Assembly: GCA_945873145.1 (NCBI GenBank)
Contig: CAMCBZ010000007.1
Span: 1-64,000, forward strand
Direction: 5' to 3'
DNA: 64,000 bases
Source: an uncultured Prevotella sp.
GTDB lineage: Bacteria > Bacteroidota > Bacteroidia > Bacteroidales > Bacteroidaceae
Shown here: piece by piece, positions 7,402 through 16,228 of the stretch
How the letters are laid out: every line of letters begins with the position of its first letter
Position numbering within the stretch: position 1 is the stretch's first letter
Notes under the pieces: generated by a model
Database searches by the model: none
What the model saw: the letters and a program-made list of their open reading frames with translations, nothing else
Told to the model about the DNA's origin: nothing
Position numbers and translations under genes: made by a program

Positions 7402-10365
7402 TTAGAATTGTAGTCCGATGCTAAGTGAATAGGTTCTCGGCCGGGGATAGAAGCTGCTGTCCATGCCGTTGGGCACCTCGGGATCCACACCATCATAGTT
7501 GGTGATGGTGAACACGTTCTGTACGAGGGCTGACACAGTCAGATTGGAGATCCAGCGACTCACCTTGCCGAAGTCATAGCTCAGCGACAGGTTGTCCATC
7601 TTTAAGAACGAAGCGTTCTCGACATAGTAGTCGGACAAGTGCTGACGGGTCTGGAAGCCTGTAGCCAGGAAACTGCGGTTCAGATTGTTCAACTGATAGG
7701 CGTTGTAGCTCACCGTCTCCCAGGCGCCGGTGTTCATGGCCATGCCGTTATAGACATAGTTGCCGATGTTGGCGCGCAGCGAGGTGCTCAGTGTCAGCGA
7801 GCGCCAGCGCAGTGAGGTGCTCAATCCCATCATCACGTCGGGAGCGGGCGACTTATAGCGGTAGCGGTCCTCGGAGTTGATGACTCCATCCCCATTGAGA
7901 TCGGCATAGGCACCCTCGATAGGTTTGCCCGTGGCGGGGTCGTAGAGTTGGTGATAGAGATAGAACATATAGGGTTCATAGCCCTCGGAGAGCACTTGGA
8001 ACTGATAGGAATCGATGCTGGGTCCCACGAGCACGTTGGTGGCCTGAGTGCCTTTGACGAGCGAGAGGTTCTTCACCTTCATCTTCTCCCACGTGATGTT
8101 GTAGCTCACGTCCCACTGCCAGTCCTTGGTCTGGATGGGCGTGACATTGAGCGAAGCCTCCAGTCCGTGTGAGTCTACATTGCCGACATTGGTCAGGATG
8201 CTCTTGGCGAAGTTGGTACCCGCAGCCGATGGCACGGTGGCCAGCAAGTCCTCGGTCTTGCGGGTGTAGTAGTCCAGGCTACCTGTGATGCGGTTGTTGA
8301 GGAATCCGAAGTCCAGACCGAAGTCCCATGACTTGGTGGTTTCCCATTTCAGATTCTCCACGTATGCTTCAGGCCGATAGGTGAGGATATACTCCCCGTT
8401 CATCATCGCCTCAGCACCAGTAACGCTTTGGGTGTAGACCGGCAGATAGTTATAGTTGCCGATGCCGTCCTGCTGTCCTGTCACACCATAGCTGGCGCGC
8501 AGTTTCAGATTGCTGAGCACCTTGTTGTCCCTCAGCCATTTCTCTTGTGTCATCGTCCATCCCAGTGCTACTGAGGGGAAGGTTCCCCAGCGTGTGTCGC
8601 GGGAGAAGCGCGAGGTGCCGTCGCGGCGGATGGTTGCCGTGAGCAGGTAGCGTCCGTCGAAGGAATAGTTCAGACGGCCATAGTATGATTTCAGCACATG
8701 GCGATAGTCGCTCGCCTTGACAGTGGAGAGTGTGTTGCCCTCGGCATTGCGGGTCTCGTACATCGGTGTGGTACTCTTCCAGTACTGATAATCGTAGCCC
8801 GCCGTCAGCTCCACATTGCTTCGTGCTGGTTCGAAGTAGTGGCTGTAGTTGGCATAGAGCGTCATCAGCTGGTTGGTGTTTTTCTGCGGACCATACTTGT
8901 AGTCCAGTCCCTGAGTGGAGAAGTTCGACGCTGCCGTGGTGGGGACGTAGACCGTACCTTCGCCGCGTGCGATGTCGGTTCCGATGGTGGCATGGAGTTT
9001 GACATCGGGGAAGAAATGCAGTTGATAGTCGACATCGAAGCTGCCGATGAGTCGCTTCACCGTTGAGCGTGAGTCATACTGCTCGACTAGGCCACGTGGA
9101 TTGCACACACCACCGTTGACCGGCACGCCCGCAGCATCGAGTGCTTCGTTGTATCCACCATACGTCGTATTGTCGGAGTAGATGGGCAGGGTGGGGTTGA
9201 AGGCGGCGGCGGCCCAGATGGCACTGCCATTGTAGAAGCTGTTCTTATTATAGGTACCCTTGACGTTGAGCGTCAGCTTTAGGTGGTCCTGGAAGAACGA
9301 GGGGTTGAGCACCACGTTGCCTGTCCAGCGCTTGGCATTGTCCTTGCGCACGAGGCCGTCCTGGCTATAGAATCCCGTGGACACACGGAAGGGCAGGAAG
9401 CCTGCCGTGCCCGAGAGGCTCAGGTTGTTGTCGGTGCCATAGGCTGTGTGGTAGACCTGGTCGTTCCAGTCAGTGTCAGCGGTGCCGAGCAGTGCCTTTT
9501 GCGCAGCTGTGCCTTGGCTGTTGATGGTGTTGACAAACTCGCTGCGATCCATCATGTCGACCATGCGTGTACGGGTCTGCAAGCTGTTGGTCGTGTTGAA
9601 GTTGATATGCAGTTTTCCCTTGGCTCCTTTCTTGGTTGTGATGATGATCACACCATTGGAAGCGCGTGAACCATAGATGGCGGTAGACGAAGCATCTTTC
9701 AGCACCGTCATGCTCTCGATATCATTGGGGTTGATCAGACTCAGGAAGTTGCTGCCATTGCCCGAGATGCCGCCTTGCTCCAAGGGGATGCCGTCGAGCA
9801 CGATGAGCGGGTCGTTGCTGGCATTGAGCGAGGCGCCGCCACGGATGCGGATGGTGGAACCGGCAGTGGCCGAACCGCTGTTGGACATGATCTGCACACC
9901 GGCCACTTTGCCGTTGATGAGTTGCTCCGGGCTGCTCACCAGTCCCTTGTTGAAATCCTTCGATTGTACGGTAGATACCGACCCGGTCAGATCGCTGCGG
10001 CGTGTGGTACCATAGCCCACGACGACCACTTCGTTCAGGCTACGCTGTGAGCTGCGCAATTTCACCACGATCGTGCCGTTGGTGACGGTTACCTGTTGGG
10101 TGTCATATCCGAGGTATGAGACGCTCAGACGATGAGGCTGTCCGTTGACGGTCATCTTGAAATTACCGTCCATGTCGGTGATGGTACCGTCTTTACTGCC
10201 GGCTACGGTGATGGTGGCGCCCATGAGCGGACTGCCATCGTCGGCATCGACCACGCTACCTGTGATGGTCTTTCCCTGACCCAATGCACTCTGCGGCAGC
10301 GTCAGCATACAACCCGTCAATGACACAAACAGCCATTTGGGCAATGTCTTGTTGTTGTTCTTCAT
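7402..10365 (-). CDS. susC: SusC/RagA-family TonB-dependent glycan transporter
   Basis: 987 residues. After a signal peptide (to about residue 29) comes a carboxypeptidase-D-regulatory-like domain (about 32-110, ITGSVVDADDGSPLMGATI), the conserved SusC plug start LNEVVVVGYGT, the plug (about 120-235), and a 22-strand barrel ending in an aromatic-rich strand (SLSIGLQF). It imports oligosaccharides across the outer membrane with TonB energy. It is the first gene of the operon, divergent from the regulator at 10537, with a TAACTTTG box at 10413-10420. Confidence 0.95.
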   Translation of the reverse strand: MKNNNKTLPKWLFVSLTGCMLTLPQSALGQGKTITGSVVDADDGSPLMGATITVAGSKDGTITDMDGNFKMTVNGQPHRLSVSYLGYDTQQVTVTNGTIVVKLRSSQRSLNEVVVVGYGTTRRSDLTGSVSTVQSKDFNKGLVSSPEQLINGKVAGVQIMSNSGSATAGSTIRIRGGASLNASNDPLIVLDGIPLEQGGISGNGSNFLSLINPNDIESMTVLKDASSTAIYGSRASNGVIIITTKKGAKGKLHINFNTTNSLQTRTRMVDMMDRSEFVNTINSQGTAAQKALLGTADTDWNDQVYHTAYGTDNNLSLSGTAGFLPFRVSTGFYSQDGLVRKDNAKRWTGNVVLNPSFFQDHLKLTLNVKGTYNKNSFYNGSAIWAAAAFNPTLPIYSDNTTYGGYNEALDAAGVPVNGGVCNPRGLVEQYDSRSTVKRLIGSFDVDYQLHFFPDVKLHATIGTDIARGEGTVYVPTTAASNFSTQGLDYKYGPQKNTNQLMTLYANYSHYFEPARSNVELTAGYDYQYWKSTTPMYETRNAEGNTLSTVKASDYRHVLKSYYGRLNYSFDGRYLLTATIRRDGTSRFSRDTRWGTFPSVALGWTMTQEKWLRDNKVLSNLKLRASYGVTGQQDGIGNYNYLPVYTQSVTGAEAMMNGEYILTYRPEAYVENLKWETTKSWDFGLDFGFLNNRITGSLDYYTRKTEDLLATVPSAAGTNFAKSILTNVGNVDSHGLEASLNVTPIQTKDWQWDVSYNITWEKMKVKNLSLVKGTQATNVLVGPSIDSYQFQVLSEGYEPYMFYLYHQLYDPATGKPIEGAYADLNGDGVINSEDRYRYKSPAPDVMMGLSTSLRWRSLTLSTSLRANIGNYVYNGMAMNTGAWETVSYNAYQLNNLNRSFLATGFQTRQHLSDYYVENASFLKMDNLSLSYDFGKVSRWISNLTVSALVQNVFTITNYDGVDPEVPNGMDSSFYPRPRTYSLSIGLQF

Positions 10366-10412
10366 TTAGGTTCTGATTAAAAATGTTATTAGTGCTTAGA
10401 TGTTTTCAGCTG

Positions 10413-10420
10413 CAAAGTTA
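10413..10420 (-). promoter_or_regulatory. -7 box TAACTTTG for the galactan operon
   Basis: A perfect TAnnTTTG match, 47 bases upstream of the SusC start codon on the minus strand. The -33 region is poor, as expected of a promoter that needs an activator such as the divergent regulator. Confidence 0.6.
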
Positions 10421-10506
10421 GGCTTCTTAGCCTTGTGAGGGGATGTTATTTTAGACAAAAGAGGGTAGAAAATGGACAAGGATGCTGTTTTTACTTGTCT
10501 TTTTAG

Positions 10507-10514
10507 TACTTTTG
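10507..10514 (+). promoter_or_regulatory. -7 box TACTTTTG for the regulator gene
   Basis: A perfect TAnnTTTG match 22 bases before the ATG at 10537, which supports that start. A T-rich stretch lies in the -33 region. Confidence 0.6.
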
Positions 10515-10536
10515 CAGTTATCTAATAACTTATCTT

Positions 10537-13500
10537 ATGCTACACTTACAATTGAAGAGGCACTACACCTTATTATATATATATGCAGCCGTCGCGTTAC
10601 TGACCATGCTGGCCCCACTTCATATCGATGCCCAGCCTTTGCGGTTCAACAACTACGCTCTGTCCGACGCGTCGACAATTCTAGCCGTCGAGCAGGACGG
10701 GCAGGGAATCGTATGGTTGGGTACAGAGCGGGGACTCTATAGTTTCGACGGTTACCAGTGCTATCCCCACTACCGTCCCCACACATTTACCGAAAGCCGT
10801 GTGCACTGTATTCTCCGTAGTGGGCAGCGACTCTATCTCGGAGCCGATAATGGTTTGCTTGTCTATGACATTCGGCGCAACGTTTATGAGCGTGTTGCCA
10901 AGTCGCCCAAAGACATAAGGACACTGCTGACTGTGGGACGGCGAATGTATATCGGTGCCGCATCGGGACTCTTTGTCTATGACCATCAGGGCGTGCGCCG
11001 CGTCAAGGGCATCACCTCGGCAGTCTACTCGCTGTTGGCCGACCGGAGCACCGTGATGGTTGGTACGCTCGACGGACTCTATACACTGCGAGACCGGGTG
11101 CAACGCGTCCTCCTCAGAGCAGGTCGTCAACCCCTTGTCAACGCTATGATACGCGACAGCCGCCGGAAGTGTGTGTGGTTGGGGACGGAAGGAGCGCTCT
11201 TTGCCTTCCGGCAAGGGCGTGTTGTGGAGGAAAAAGCACTTCGTGGCAACTCGGTGAAGACCTTCTCCCTGAAAGCTGATGGCACCCTCTTTATCGGTAC
11301 AGATAACGGACTTTATGCCTATCGGGGCGAGAATGATGTCACACGCTATGGTCACGACGCGCGCTATCCGTCGACGATCGCCAACAACATCGTATGGACA
11401 CTCTTCCGCGACCGATGGGACAATCTCTGGCTGGGCACCGACAACGGCCTCTCGCTGTTGACCGGAAACAGCTTTTTCCAATGGGTGCCCATCAGCGACA
11501 TCACCAATAGTGGCGATGGCAACAGACTGCATGCCTTCTTTCAGGATCGTGAGGGTTATAACTGGGCAGGCGGTACTGACGGCATACTCCGCTTCCGCGC
11601 ACAGGGCGACGGTTACAGCAACGTGGCCTGGTATCGGCAGGACGACGCTGTCTATCCTCTCTCGCACAACCGTGTGAGGAAGATCTATCAGGATGCCGAC
11701 GGCACACTGTGGGTGGCTACCGACCACGGCATCAACTGCTATGACCCCGCCACCGGGCAGTTCCGCAACTTCATCGTGGCGGATGCCTCGGGCAAGTACA
11801 CCACTACATGGGCCTATGACATCGTGATGGACCGACAGCACCGGCTGTGGATAGCGTCGTACATGGGTGGCATCTTCATCATTTCCAAGCAGAGGCTGTT
11901 GGCCTCCGGCGGCTATTGTGTGGCAGACCGTCATCTGTCTATAGCCGACGGTCTGCCTGGCATACATGTCGGACAACTGGCAATCGGCACCGGGGATAAC
12001 ATTTGGGCACTCTTCTATGACATGGGACTGGCCTGTGTGCCTCACGGACAGAGCAAGGCTGTCCCCGTGAAGTCTGGCAGAACCTATAACTTCATCGTCA
12101 CGGACGTGCGGGGACGGCTCTGGGCCGGATATGACGGAGGCGTGGACATCTTTACTTCGCCGACACAGCCTCCGCATACCATCAGCTTTCACGACGACGG
12201 TCCAGAGGGACGGGTGTCGACGATCTGTCCGGTGGGCGACCGTATGTGGGTCATCACCGGCAGCGTGTGCCGCATCATCGGTAGCAAAGGCGACAATGTC
12301 AACTACCGTCTGCCTTCGGCCGATGTGCTTGCCGCAAACTACAGCCCACGCGACGGTATGGTCTGTCTGGCTGGCAGCGACGGCTTTTATCGGGTTGAAG
12401 CCGCTCGCCTGACAAGGGTCTCAGCCCAGGAACCTGTTTCTCTGGCCGCACTCTATGTCAATGGCAGACTCTACAATCCGTCCGGATGCAATCTGTCTTA
12501 TGCCGGCAGCGTCACTCTGAGCCACAGTGAGAGCACCGTGTCCTTTTGTCTGACTGACATCCCTTATGCCGATCATCCCTCGGCACTTTATGTCTATCGT
12601 CTCGAAGGACACGACAAGGGATGGACAGCACTGGATTCCGAAAACGGACGCATTGCCTACAACGGATTGCCATACGGAGATTATCGCCTGGAGGTGAGAG
12701 CGCTTGACAGCAATGGAAATCCGGCAGAAGAAGTCTATGGCTTCGACGTGCATATCCTGCCACCCTGGTATCTCAGCCCGTGGGCAAAGGCGGTGTATGT
12801 CCTGATTATTGTGGCACTGTGTTGCTGGGGGTGGAACTTCTGGCGTGTGCGCCGGCGACTGCGTCAGGAGCAGCGTGAGAAGGCGAAGATACTGGAGCAG
12901 GTTCACGCCAAGTCTACGTTCTACTCGCAGTTGGCCCAGCGCCTTAACCACCATCTGCGCACCCTGATGGCAACGGCCAGCACAATGCTCGCTGCTAACA
13001 CTCCCACGACGGGCGGGGAGATGAAAGCCCGACGCGAGTGGGACACCGTGAGGCGGGAGTCCGGGCAGTTGGCTACGCTGGTGTATCGGAAGCTGAATGT
13101 CGACGACGGACAAGACACATCCCCTGCGGAGCCACCGGTGGCCGTCGATACGGTGGCTTACCTGAGACTGCTGACAGAAGACAGTAAGGAAAAAGCACAC
13201 GGACGGAAGGTCAACGTGGCATTTGCCACCAACACAGATGCGCTCATTGCCGAGGTGGACATCATCAGTTGGCACCATCTGTTTGGCTCGCTCGTCGATT
13301 ATCTTATCGACGACTCGCAGTCTGAGGCAACGGTGACCGTGGCTGTCAATGCCAATATGGTGGAGCAACAGGTCAGCTATGTGCTGACCAGTACAGACTT
13401 GCCGCTTACATCGGGGCAGCGGGTCACCCTGTTGCAGTCGGTCACGCCGTTGAGTGATGTCAGACGGGAAGTGGAGCAGGGAGGAGGCTCCATTGATGTG

Positions 13501-13920
13501 GTGTCAGATGGCACTGCATTGAGCTTCCGACTGACATTTGGCTTCAAACGCGATATGGCCAAGCCTGCTGACAGCAAAGCATCGGACAACATGGAGCAAA
13601 GTGCTGACGAGCGCTTACTGGCTGAGGTCGTCGAAACGATAGAGAAGAATATGTCGGACTCAGACTTCAACGTCACATGCCTGCAGGAGACTGTCGGCAT
13701 CGGCAGTAAACAGCTCTATCGCAAGGTGAAGCTCATGACGGGCATGACGCCGGTGGAGCTCATCCGCAGTCTGCGCATGCGCCGTGCTGCCTCACTGCTC
13801 AAGGAAGGACAGTTCTCTGTGTCGGAGGTGATGTATATGGTCGGTTTCTCTGATTCGGGTTACTTCTCGAAATGCTTTCAAAAAGCTTTCGGGGTGACGC
13901 CGGCTAAATATAAGCCATAA
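10537..13920 (+). CDS. HTCS-like membrane regulator with decayed kinase core and no receiver, AraC-type output
   Basis: 1127 residues. An N-terminal signal/anchor is followed by a periplasmic sensor of Reg_prop beta-propeller repeats (about 35-610; motifs such as DGTLWVATDHGI and DNLWLGTDNGLS), then a Y_Y_Y domain (about 650-735) and a membrane helix (about 749-770). The DHp-like part reads LNHHLRTLM around His805: the usual HE-x-RTP has become HH-L-RT-L. The ATPase-like part keeps the closing GGGSIDVVSDGTALSFRL but lacks recognisable N, G1 and G2 boxes. No receiver domain follows; a short linker leads straight to an AraC/HTH_18 domain (about 1036-1127). It is divergent from the galactan operon and probably controls it. 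How a signal passes without a phosphorelay is unknown. Confidence 0.88.
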   Translation: MLHLQLKRHYTLLYIYAAVALLTMLAPLHIDAQPLRFNNYALSDASTILAVEQDGQGIVWLGTERGLYSFDGYQCYPHYRPHTFTESRVHCILRSGQRLYLGADNGLLVYDIRRNVYERVAKSPKDIRTLLTVGRRMYIGAASGLFVYDHQGVRRVKGITSAVYSLLADRSTVMVGTLDGLYTLRDRVQRVLLRAGRQPLVNAMIRDSRRKCVWLGTEGALFAFRQGRVVEEKALRGNSVKTFSLKADGTLFIGTDNGLYAYRGENDVTRYGHDARYPSTIANNIVWTLFRDRWDNLWLGTDNGLSLLTGNSFFQWVPISDITNSGDGNRLHAFFQDREGYNWAGGTDGILRFRAQGDGYSNVAWYRQDDAVYPLSHNRVRKIYQDADGTLWVATDHGINCYDPATGQFRNFIVADASGKYTTTWAYDIVMDRQHRLWIASYMGGIFIISKQRLLASGGYCVADRHLSIADGLPGIHVGQLAIGTGDNIWALFYDMGLACVPHGQSKAVPVKSGRTYNFIVTDVRGRLWAGYDGGVDIFTSPTQPPHTISFHDDGPEGRVSTICPVGDRMWVITGSVCRIIGSKGDNVNYRLPSADVLAANYSPRDGMVCLAGSDGFYRVEAARLTRVSAQEPVSLAALYVNGRLYNPSGCNLSYAGSVTLSHSESTVSFCLTDIPYADHPSALYVYRLEGHDKGWTALDSENGRIAYNGLPYGDYRLEVRALDSNGNPAEEVYGFDVHILPPWYLSPWAKAVYVLIIVALCCWGWNFWRVRRRLRQEQREKAKILEQVHAKSTFYSQLAQRLNHHLRTLMATASTMLAANTPTTGGEMKARREWDTVRRESGQLATLVYRKLNVDDGQDTSPAEPPVAVDTVAYLRLLTEDSKEKAHGRKVNVAFATNTDALIAEVDIISWHHLFGSLVDYLIDDSQSEATVTVAVNANMVEQQVSYVLTSTDLPLTSGQRVTLLQSVTPLSDVRREVEQGGGSIDVVSDGTALSFRLTFGFKRDMAKPADSKASDNMEQSADERLLAEVVETIEKNMSDSDFNVTCLQETVGIGSKQLYRKVKLMTGMTPVELIRSLRMRRAASLLKEGQFSVSEVMYMVGFSDSGYFSKCFQKAFGVTPAKYKP

Positions 13921-13953
13921 AAAAAGCCCATGCCGTGGTGGCATGGGCTTTTT
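13921..13953. terminator. bidirectional rho-independent terminator
   Basis: The stem AAGCCCATGCC/GGCATGGGCTT is flanked by A-runs on the left and T-runs on the right. It sits between convergent genes (the regulator at 13920 and the lipoprotein at 13971) and can serve both. Confidence 0.9.
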
Positions 13954-13970
13954 AGCTGATATGAAAGTGT

Positions 13971-14417
13971 TTAGAACTTGACGAAATGGAGACGGAGTGT
14001 GCCGTCGTTGAGGATGAGTTTGCCGCTGGAGAGCTTCTCCACAGTGAAGTTCTCTTCAAGATTGTTGAAGCCAAAGGGTCTGAGACCTTCAGGATCTGTC
14101 AGCAAAGGGTCTCCTTTTTCACGGTTACTCTGTCTTGCGTCAAAGATTTTAAGATGGCCGTCGGCGTGGTTGAACTGAAATACGTATTCATCTCCGTTGT
14201 TTCTGTCGTTGAGCATCATGATCTTGCCCTGAACCGCCATGAACAGACTCTGTTCACTGACGTTTTTCTGTCCGCCAGTGGCCAGCGTGTCAATAATGGT
14301 CAACTTCCAGTTGCCGTCGAGCTTGCCGTTTTGGGAATGCTCCAGCAGATCACCACAGGAAACCAGAACAAACAAGATGGTGATGAGGGAGAGGAGTATT
14401 GTGAAATGCTTATTCAT
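13971..14417 (-). CDS. small lipoprotein, lipocalin-like
   Basis: 148 residues from the ATG at 14415-14417. That start was preferred because a longer reading frame would overlap the Wzi gene, while this one opens directly with a lipoprotein signal (FVLVSC, Cys about 22). The mature part begins DGNWKL and ends in beta strands (GKLILNDGTLRLHFVKF), like the lipocalin-type domains common in Bacteroidota lipoproteins. The function is unknown. It follows the Wzi gene by 47 bases on the same strand and may be cotranscribed with it. Confidence 0.65.
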   Translation of the reverse strand: MNKHFTILLSLITILFVLVSCGDLLEHSQNGKLDGNWKLTIIDTLATGGQKNVSEQSLFMAVQGKIMMLNDRNNGDEYVFQFNHADGHLKIFDARQSNREKGDPLLTDPEGLRPFGFNNLEENFTVEKLSSGKLILNDGTLRLHFVKF

Positions 14418-14464
14418 GTTGTTTCTTATTAGTTTATCTATAACTTTGATCATGTCACCCGTGA

Positions 14465-16039
14465 TTATAGGTTGAAGATGCCAGACTTGGAAATGGTGAT
14501 CTGAGCTCCTTTGTTGTGTCCGAGGATATGACCGAAGTCCATGCCGCATGCAGCTTTGACATTCCACTGATGGGGCAGTGCATACTGTGCCTCAACCATG
14601 AAACTGACGTTGTGGTGCTTCTTGGTGTAGGGACGCTCGTAGGTGCCGAGGCCTTCCTGCCAAGAGGCGAGCACACGATAGGAGAGCGCGTCGGTGGGTT
14701 GTCCGTCAAAGCCGAGGTGGAAAGCTGTGAAACGCGTATCCTCAAACCGGATCGTGCCGTCGGTGTTGTAGATCGGTGAGCGGTAGAGCGGATTGCCCAT
14801 GGCTTGTCCCCAGTGTTGCCATCCGGGGAAGATATAATGATTGTAGTAATCGTCCTTGCCACTGATATGCTCTGGTCTTCCTTCTGTATGGTCGTGATAG
14901 AGTGGACCACTCTGGTATTTGGTATAGAGATACTCCACGACGACGTCTTTCAGCCACGTGCCGTTGCGCAAGTTGAGTTCTGCACCGAGCATCCAGTCTT
15001 TAAAGTCATAGAGGAAGTAGTGGTGGCGTTTTTTCACATTCCATTCATCTCCTGTACCATAGCCGTCGTAGTCGAATTGCAACATAGAAGAGTGATCTTC
15101 GAAATACTTATCAGCATATATACCGAGTTTCCAACTGTCAGCTTCATAGTTGAAACGGGCTACCCATGCACCAAGAATATCGCCTTCCTCGTTTTGATAG
15201 TCAGAGCCGACTTCCGGGGCATCGGCACCACCGGGGATTAACGCTTTAAGATAGTCTTTCAATCCTGAACCGTTATGTACGGGCGCCATCTTGCCATTGC
15301 CGTCGGGCCGGTAGGCCGTACCGCCAAAGATGGTTGCCATCTCCAATCCCAGTTCCAAAGACCAAGGGCAGAAACGGTCGGGATTGCCGATCATCAGATA
15401 GCCGGCCTTGGTGTGCAAGAGCACGTCATCAGCATATTTTGATTGCTTCTGAGTAAAGTCGTGTTGCCAGTTCTGATCGGTCATGCGTCCGTAGGCGATG
15501 TGTCCTTTGAGGTGGAGCCATTGGTTGGCAAAGGGCAACGTCCAGTATTGTGGCAGTGCCAGCCGCACTTGCGGTACTGGTCGGGCGTTGATGCCCAAAG
15601 CCTGTGAGCCGGAGCTGAGCGCATTGTTCTTGAGTTCCATTGGCCACTCCTTGGCACCCACAGTGAGGGTGCCGTGTAGCCAGCGCAACTCAGCAAACGC
15701 CTGCTGGACGACGACATGGCTGGTATAATGAACGGGAGCCGCCACATCGAGGCCATATCCGAGTCCCCAACGTCTGGAAGAGTCGTTGTTCAGTGGTCTG
15801 ATAGCCTGCATGCGCAGATAGCCATTGTTCTCCTCAAGGGAAGAGAGACCATATTTATTAGCATTGAGCCAGAGAGGAGTCTTGCCGCTCGACACGGAGC
15901 CTTGCATTTCTACCTTGTAATTGATGTCTTTGCCGGGTTGCCACTTTCCGGGATCAGCGCCTTCCTGCCATGCATATTGGGCTGAGGCTGCGCTGGTGAG
16001 GCAGAGAGTGGCGAAGGAAAGAAGAATTCTTTTCATCAT
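14465..16039 (-). CDS. Wzi-family capsule assembly outer-membrane protein
   Basis: 524 residues with a signal peptide ending ASAQ. The sequence has many amphipathic beta strands and motifs seen in the Bacteroidota Wzi family (YGLDVAAPVHYTSHVVVQQAFAEL; LTVGAKEWP). Wzi-type barrels help anchor surface polysaccharide. No capsule genes lie beside it, which is common for this family in Bacteroidota. Start codons at 16039 and 16036 are adjacent (MM), and either could be used. Confidence 0.8.
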   Translation of the reverse strand: MMKRILLSFATLCLTSAASAQYAWQEGADPGKWQPGKDINYKVEMQGSVSSGKTPLWLNANKYGLSSLEENNGYLRMQAIRPLNNDSSRRWGLGYGLDVAAPVHYTSHVVVQQAFAELRWLHGTLTVGAKEWPMELKNNALSSGSQALGINARPVPQVRLALPQYWTLPFANQWLHLKGHIAYGRMTDQNWQHDFTQKQSKYADDVLLHTKAGYLMIGNPDRFCPWSLELGLEMATIFGGTAYRPDGNGKMAPVHNGSGLKDYLKALIPGGADAPEVGSDYQNEEGDILGAWVARFNYEADSWKLGIYADKYFEDHSSMLQFDYDGYGTGDEWNVKKRHHYFLYDFKDWMLGAELNLRNGTWLKDVVVEYLYTKYQSGPLYHDHTEGRPEHISGKDDYYNHYIFPGWQHWGQAMGNPLYRSPIYNTDGTIRFEDTRFTAFHLGFDGQPTDALSYRVLASWQEGLGTYERPYTKKHHNVSFMVEAQYALPHQWNVKAACGMDFGHILGHNKGAQITISKSGIFNL

Positions 16040-16066
16040 TTTAGCCTGTGATCGTTACCTTTGCTG

Positions 16067-16074
16067 CAAAGGTA
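16067..16074 (-). promoter_or_regulatory. -7 box TACCTTTG for the Wzi gene
   Basis: A perfect TAnnTTTG match 28-35 bases upstream of the start codon. A plus-strand TACCTTTG at 16056-16063 makes this stretch a palindrome, so divergent transcription is possible. Confidence 0.55.
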
Positions 16075-16139
16075 CGGCTTTTTAGGGATTTTCCTCTCCA
16101 TGATAGGGGAAAACCTTTCTGGGGTCTTTTCTTTTTTCT

Positions 16140-16147
16140 TAATTTTG
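16140..16147 (+). promoter_or_regulatory. -7 box TAATTTTG for the RSFG-repeat protein gene
   Basis: A perfect TAnnTTTG match that leaves a leader of about 75 bases before the ATG at 16229. Confidence 0.5.
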
Positions 16148-16228
16148 CAACGTGAAGAAGAGAAAAGAGCTTTCCAAGACTCTACCTTCTGTCACAAAGA
16201 TATGTTGAACATTTAAAAAGATGAAGAT

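Noticed and set aside
12900..13620. Frameshift that destroyed the kinase and receiver parts of the regulator
   Set aside because: The frame is open throughout, the residual sequence still follows a kinase-like pattern, and no receiver remnant appears in other frames.
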